Below, piece after piece: positions 60,062 to 64,000 of a stretch of 64,000 nucleotides of DNA. The stretch comes from an uncultured Bacteroidales bacterium. Its GTDB lineage: Bacteria > Bacteroidota > Bacteroidia > Bacteroidales > F082. The translations under genes were made by a program, and so were the position numbers. Position 1 is the first letter of the stretch; each line of letters begins with the position of its first letter. The notes under the pieces were generated by a model, which had not been told where the DNA came from, ran no database searches, and saw only the letters and a list, made by a program, of their open reading frames with translations. The stretch spans positions 62,001 to 126,000 of the forward strand of contig OMYA01000001.1 of assembly GCA_900315175.1 (NCBI GenBank), read 5' to 3'.

Positions 60062-60954
60062 ATGGAAAACATAGTAATAACAACTGTTCAGGACATTGAG
60101 AAACTTATTGTAACACTCAGAGGGAAACAAGTACTGCTTGATAGAGACTTGGCTTATCTTTATCAAGTTGAAGTCAAACAGATGAATAGACAAGTGAAAC
60201 GAAATATAGAACGTTTCCCTGAAGATTTCTTGTTTCAATTAACCAAAGAAGAATACGATAGTTTGAAGTGCCAAATTGGCACTTCAAACGAAAGAGGTGG
60301 TGATCGACGGGCTTTGCCATATGCATTTACCCAACAAGGAATAGGAATGCTCAGTGGACTTCTCCGAAGCCAAGTAGCTATCAATACTAACATCAAGATT
60401 ATGCGCGCCTTTGTTGGAATGCAAAGCTATATTACTGCCAGTATGGGAATCTTACAACGATTAGATCGAATGGAATTACAACAATTCGACAACAAACGTT
60501 GGATGAAAGCTACCGACAATATAATAGAAACAATACTCAAGAAAATAGACGAAACATCCCCCCAATTGCTTCCAGAACAAGTGTTTCAAACTGGTTGTGT
60601 ATGGATGCTTGGACGTATGTTTCTGATTTGGTACGTGCTGCAAAAAGCAGGATTATCCTTATTGACAATTATGTCGATGACCGAGTATTATCAATGCTCA
60701 CAAAACGTGCCCATGGGGTTTCGGCCACAATCTACACCAGATATAATGAGCAATTTTTAACTGATTTAAAGAAACATAATGTGCAATATCCTCAAATAGA
60801 GTTCATACAACTACCCCATAGAAACCACGACCGTTTTTTAATTATAGATAACCAAGTTTATCTTTTTGGTGCCAGTTTAAAAGATATTGGCAGCGGGCTT
60901 TGCGCCATAACAGAAATGTCTATTATACCTGAAAAAATCTTAGAATTATTGTAA
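60062..60954 (+). pseudogene. ORF6N-domain protein with a frameshift
   Basis: Starts MENIVITTVQDIEKLIVTLR at 60062 (the frame upstream lies in the promoter). Residues 10-95 are the ORF6N DNA-binding domain (LLDRDLAYLYQVEVKQMNRQ, FPEDFLFQLTKEEYDSL). Near 60602-60606 the frame is lost: the product would end as a nonsense tail at 60760, while the next frame continues the family sequence DAWTYVSDLVRAAKSRIILI ... HDRFLIIDNQVYLFGASLKD to 60954. Adding one base (for GCV-x-DAWTYVS) restores a 297-aa protein, the normal length. Phage-derived antirepressor-type family common in Bacteroidetes; fits a mobile island with the type IIG gene. Confidence 0.85.
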
Positions 60955-61042
60955 AAAAATAAAAAAATGGAGACATGTTTATCATGTCCCCATCTTATTT
61001 TCTGTTCGTTTTCAATGGGCGAATGATTATCCGCCTCTACGA

Positions 61043-61315
61043 TTATTCTGTCACTTCGCCTTTAACAGGGATGACATTCACGTACGAACGATCTTCTCTT
61101 TTTCTCTGGAATTCCACGATGCCGTCTGTCAAAGCGAACAAAGTGTGGTCCTTGCCCATTCCGACATTGTCACCTGGATAATGTTGTGTACCACGCTGAC
61201 GAACGATGATGTTGCCTGCGATGACTGCCTGTCCACCGAAAACTTTCACTCCGAGTCGTTTGCTATGTGATTCACGACCGTTTTCGGAACTACCAACGCC
61301 TTTCTTGTGTGCCAT
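61043..61315 (-). CDS. rpmA: Ribosomal protein bL27
   Basis: 90 aa. [20 protein letters not shown] with the intact KKG N-terminus (no Firmicutes-type cleavable extension), then [20 protein letters not shown] and [18 protein letters not shown]. Lies 23 bp downstream of rplU in the standard L21-L27 operon. Confidence 0.98.
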   Translation of the reverse strand: MAHKKGVGSSENGRESHSKRLGVKVFGGQAVIAGNIIVRQRGTQHYPGDNVGMGKDHTLFALTDGIVEFQRKREDRSYVNVIPVKGEVTE

Positions 61316-61338
61316 AATTCTTTAATTTTTTCGGTTTA

Positions 61339-61650
61339 TTATTCAGTGATGTTTTCAATGCGCACCTTGCTTAAATCCTGACGGTGGCCGTTGAGGGTCT
61401 GATAACCTTTTCTTCTTTTCTTTTTGAAAACCAGAACCTTGTCTGCTCTGAGATGCTTGATAATCTTGGCATCTACCTTAGCACCTTCGAGGACGGGGGT
61501 GCCTACCCTTGTGTTGCCGTCATTGTCGATCAACAACACCTTGTCGAAGCTGATAGCGCTGTCGACATCGCCATTCAAGCGGTTGCAGAAGATCTCATCT
61601 CCCTTGCTCACCTTGAACTGCTGCCCTGCTATTTCTACGATTGCGTACAT
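61339..61650 (-). CDS. rplU: Ribosomal protein bL21
   Basis: 103 aa from MYAIVEIAGQQFKVSKGDEI, the usual start; the frame upstream is in the leader. LIDNDGNTRVGTPVLEGAKV and FKKKRRKGYQTLNGHRQDLS are conserved. Promoter at 61688-61695. Confidence 0.98.
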   Translation of the reverse strand: MYAIVEIAGQQFKVSKGDEIFCNRLNGDVDSAISFDKVLLIDNDGNTRVGTPVLEGAKVDAKIIKHLRADKVLVFKKKRRKGYQTLNGHRQDLSKVRIENITE

Positions 61651-61687
61651 TAATTTATAATTATACTTTTTAAAATTTTTCGGACTG

Positions 61688-61695
61688 CAAAAATA
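61688..61695 (-). promoter_or_regulatory. -7 promoter element of rplU-rpmA
   Basis: Minus strand TATTTTTG, 37 bp before the rplU ATG. Confidence 0.6.
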
Positions 61696-61756
61696 CAACT
61701 TTTATTAATACGTGCGACATTTTCTTGCAATTAATTTTTTCACGTCATTTGCACGC

Positions 61757-64000
61757 TTATCTTATGACAATTTTTTGCACTTTCTCATTCAATCTGAAAA
61801 TACAAACGCCGGTTGGCAGTGACGATGCGCTTATCGTCTGAACGCCGTTCACATGCATGTTGCCGACCACACGCCCCATGACGTCAAAAATCTGCAATTC
61901 GCCTTCGCCCTCGACGATGATGTCAGAGCCGCTTTGATATGCGAAGTTATCGCTTACGCTTCCCTCGCCGAAGACGAGTTTGAATCTGTTGGGGCTGTCG
62001 GCTGCCGAACCCATGAAGGTGTAGCTGTTGCATGCGCTCAGGTTGACAACGACATCTTCGAATTTGTCGACGAGCTGCACACCTTTCAGCAATGTGGCGT
62101 CGTTCGTCTCAAAGGTGATGGTGTATCTGCCAGTCTCCTTGGTCTTGAAGAAGAGTGGCGTCTCGCCCCCATGTCCCACGCCAGCGATAGCGTAATCGTT
62201 GCCGTCCCGAGGTATGTAAAGCTTCGCGTTGCCCTCGTTGAAGATGAACTTGGCCAGCTTAATGCCCTCATCGAAACTCACGATGGCTCTGTCCTGATAG
62301 TCGGCACCACGCGTGCCGGCCTTCGACAACGTCATCTTAATGCTGCCTTGTCCCTCTGACCTCGACACCGGAGCCGTCTTGCTGAATGTCACGGCCTCAC
62401 CTCCACCATCGGCACAGACTATCACGCCAGTGCACATCGGGATAGGCCATCTCGTATAATCGTCAACAGGCTCGATGTCGTTGCCGAACTCACTCATAGC
62501 ATAATAAGGCCTGTCGGGATAAGCCGGCGCCCACAACGGGTTGCCGACAAGGTTCCAGCCCGCCAACCTGGCATTGGCATCATAAACCAACGGCACCTCC
62601 ACCGAATTATCAGCTGTGACAGAACCGCCGAAATACAGTGTGCGCGCATATTTTGTCGCATAGAGATATCCGTTGCCGCCGTAAATCGTGAAGTTTCCGG
62701 AGTGCATCTTGTAGTTCTCCCATTCCGCGTCAGCACTCTGGTTGAAACGGTAAAGGTCGTATTCTGCAGATGTCACCAACGGCTCGCCATATTCACCCAC
62801 CGGGAACAGATTCTCGACATAATAAGGCGTTCTGCCATTCTTCAACGGCGCCGCGATGAAAGTCCATCTGTCCTGTCCCGGCGCGACATTAGCATAACCG
62901 TCCACCGACCTGGCAATAGGGTCAACTATCGTGGCGGTGAGGTTGACACCGGAATAATTGATTGCATAATTGGAGTTGTAAACAACAAGCACCTGGTTGG
63001 TGATTGTGACCAACGTACCTATATCCTGACCTGACGATTTTCCGTAGCTGCAGCCGTCGATACGCGTGGTCATGCTGTTGCCGTCGTAAGGAATAATAAA
63101 GTCGTTGCCATCTTCCATTGTCACTGTACCCGTGAGCTGCCATGCCTTGCCTGCCGGCGCCGTGAGAAGCGTATAGCTGTCGCAGTTGTCGCTGTAGTTG
63201 CCGTTCAAACCGCCGTCGTCATAGATTTTAAACGAGGTGATGCCGTCAAGAGGTGTGACCTCAAACAGCGTCTGGATGCCGTTTTGCTTAGGTAATGTTA
63301 TATATTGATCACCCTTTTCGGCAAAATCGTATGTGATAATGAGGTTTCGTGCCGGCATGGTGAAAGTGGCGTTGCTGTTGTTGCCGTCGAACCAGCATAT
63401 GCCGTCTGACAGCGGGATATCGTTGCCGTCAGCGTCTTTCAGCGAGAACGCCGTAAGCAGATGATTGTCGTCGTGAGCGACAGTCAGTGTGATGGTATTG
63501 CCGACATGTGCCACATAATGATTGTTCGACACGCTTTCATAGCCTGAAATCGCTATGCTGCAGTCTTGAGGCACCTGCGAGTCGTCAAATTCAATGATGT
63601 AAGGGAACGCCTCGTTTGAGATTTCGACTGTCAGATCCAGGCCCGACATATTGTTGCTTGAGGTATAGAAATTGAGCAGCATCGAGCGGCCGCTGCTGGT
63701 GAGCGGGCCGAAGTCCAAGCCTGCCTGATAGCCGAATCCATCAGGGTTGCCAAGAGGAGCAGCAGTGACAGTGTCACCGTCGTACACCTTCAGATAGTCG
63801 TGAGGAGTGCCTTTGTCGTTGCATGTCACATTGCCAGAGAGCTTTAGGCGATAGCCCACAGGAGCTGTCAGCACCAGATAGCCGTCACAAAACATGCTGT
63901 AGTCGCCATCACGGCCACCGTCGTCATACACCTTGAACGAGCTCACGCCTGTTGGGATTTCAACAACCTTGTAATCGTATTTATTAGACTCCGGCATGTT
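61757..64000 (-). CDS. T9SS-secreted CUB-like domain protein, 5' end outside the window
   Basis: At least 747 codons; the frame is open to the window edge and no signal peptide is seen, so the true start is beyond 64000. Two CUB-like modules (PTGVSSFKVYDDGGRDGDYS...; PLDGITSFKIYDDGGLNGNY...) separated by a BACON/Ig-like linker, then a beta region with WTFIAAPLKNGRTPYYVENL, and a type A sorting tail: LQIFDVMGRVVGNM, LPTGVCIFRL, VQKIVIR. Surface-exposed, perhaps adhesive or a protease accessory. Confidence 0.88.
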   Translation of the reverse strand, partial: NMPESNKYDYKVVEIPTGVSSFKVYDDGGRDGDYSMFCDGYLVLTAPVGYRLKLSGNVTCNDKGTPHDYLKVYDGDTVTAAPLGNPDGFGYQAGLDFGPLTSSGRSMLLNFYTSSNNMSGLDLTVEISNEAFPYIIEFDDSQVPQDCSIAISGYESVSNNHYVAHVGNTITLTVAHDDNHLLTAFSLKDADGNDIPLSDGICWFDGNNSNATFTMPARNLIITYDFAEKGDQYITLPKQNGIQTLFEVTPLDGITSFKIYDDGGLNGNYSDNCDSYTLLTAPAGKAWQLTGTVTMEDGNDFIIPYDGNSMTTRIDGCSYGKSSGQDIGTLVTITNQVLVVYNSNYAINYSGVNLTATIVDPIARSVDGYANVAPGQDRWTFIAAPLKNGRTPYYVENLFPVGEYGEPLVTSAEYDLYRFNQSADAEWENYKMHSGNFTIYGGNGYLYATKYARTLYFGGSVTADNSVEVPLVYDANARLAGWNLVGNPLWAPAYPDRPYYAMSEFGNDIEPVDDYTRWPIPMCTGVIVCADGGGEAVTFSKTAPVSRSEGQGSIKMTLSKAGTRGADYQDRAIVSFDEGIKLAKFIFNEGNAKLYIPRDGNDYAIAGVGHGGETPLFFKTKETGRYTITFETNDATLLKGVQLVDKFEDVVVNLSACNSYTFMGSAADSPNRFKLVFGEGSVSDNFAYQSGSDIIVEGEGELQIFDVMGRVVGNMHVNGVQTISASSLPTGVCIFRLNEKVQKIVIR

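Noticed and set aside
1..64000. tRNA and rRNA genes
   Set aside because: Scanned for T-arm (GGTTCGAATC-type) and rRNA signature sequences on both strands and found none that fold as a tRNA.

Overview
The window is chromosomal DNA from a Bacteroidales bacterium. The evidence is consistent: many promoters fit the Bacteroidetes -7 box TAnnTTTG, Shine-Dalgarno sites are mostly absent, secreted proteins carry type IX secretion (T9SS) C-terminal sorting tails, there are many short outer-membrane-type lipoproteins, and gene families such as DUF2795, PEGA/SUMF1, fimbrillin-like, C69 dipeptidase and GH20 are typical of that order. T9SS together with peptidases and hexosaminidase suggests a gut or rumen protein/glycan user; that is inference. 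I saw no rRNA, tRNA or CRISPR array.

Layout. 0-8.7 kb: alcohol dehydrogenase, a lipoprotein, CTP synthase (pyrG), a DUF4419 lipoprotein with a Nudix hydrolase, an S41 protease, and a small disturbed area with a GNAT enzyme fused to a phospholipid-synthase remnant. 8.9-14.6 kb: a two-gene unit of a TPR/OB-fold protein and a NERD-nuclease protein whose SF1 helicase part has lost its ATPase residues; this is the best candidate here for an undescribed conflict/defence system. 14.6-21.3 kb: acyltransferase, M28 peptidase, LiaF-like membrane protein divergent from a LytTR membrane regulator, a thioesterase and a second member of the first lipoprotein family. 21.3-24.7 kb: a six-gene operon queC-queD-queE-queF-CDF transporter-TIGR04076, led by a clear preQ1-I riboswitch. 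24.7-30.4 kb: a frameshifted cytidylate-kinase-like gene, an orphan ORF, a candidate small RNA, then a complete Sau3AI-type (GATC) restriction system: controller HTH with two operators, MutH/Sau3AI endonuclease, C5 methyltransferase with an extra C-terminal domain, and Vsr mismatch endonuclease.

30.4-41 kb: C69 dipeptidase, T9SS proteins, thioesterase-GH20, a fimbrillin-like repeat protein, DUF2795, cobalamin adenosyltransferase and a methyltransferase remnant. 41-51.7 kb: housekeeping genes (nifU-like, mrp, dtd, rbfA, lolC/E-type permease, rsmA, serS) with SIMPL, hydrolase and TPR genes. 51.7-56.7 kb: a three-gene PEGA/SUMF1 secretion-type cluster. 56.9-61 kb: a single-chain type IIG restriction-modification enzyme whose start is embedded in a 150-bp imperfect palindrome, divergent from a frameshifted ORF6N gene. 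61-64 kb: rpmA, rplU and a T9SS protein cut by the window edge.

A theme crossing the whole window is small palindromic/inverted-repeat elements. At least three families occur, and several copies sit inside or at the ends of coding sequences in frame (rsmA, queE, an alpha/beta hydrolase, nifU-like, a methyltransferase remnant), much like the Rickettsia palindromic elements. Intergenic gaps also carry 7- to 9-bp-period tandem repeats. Two genes have single-base frameshifts, which could be assembly errors or real decay.
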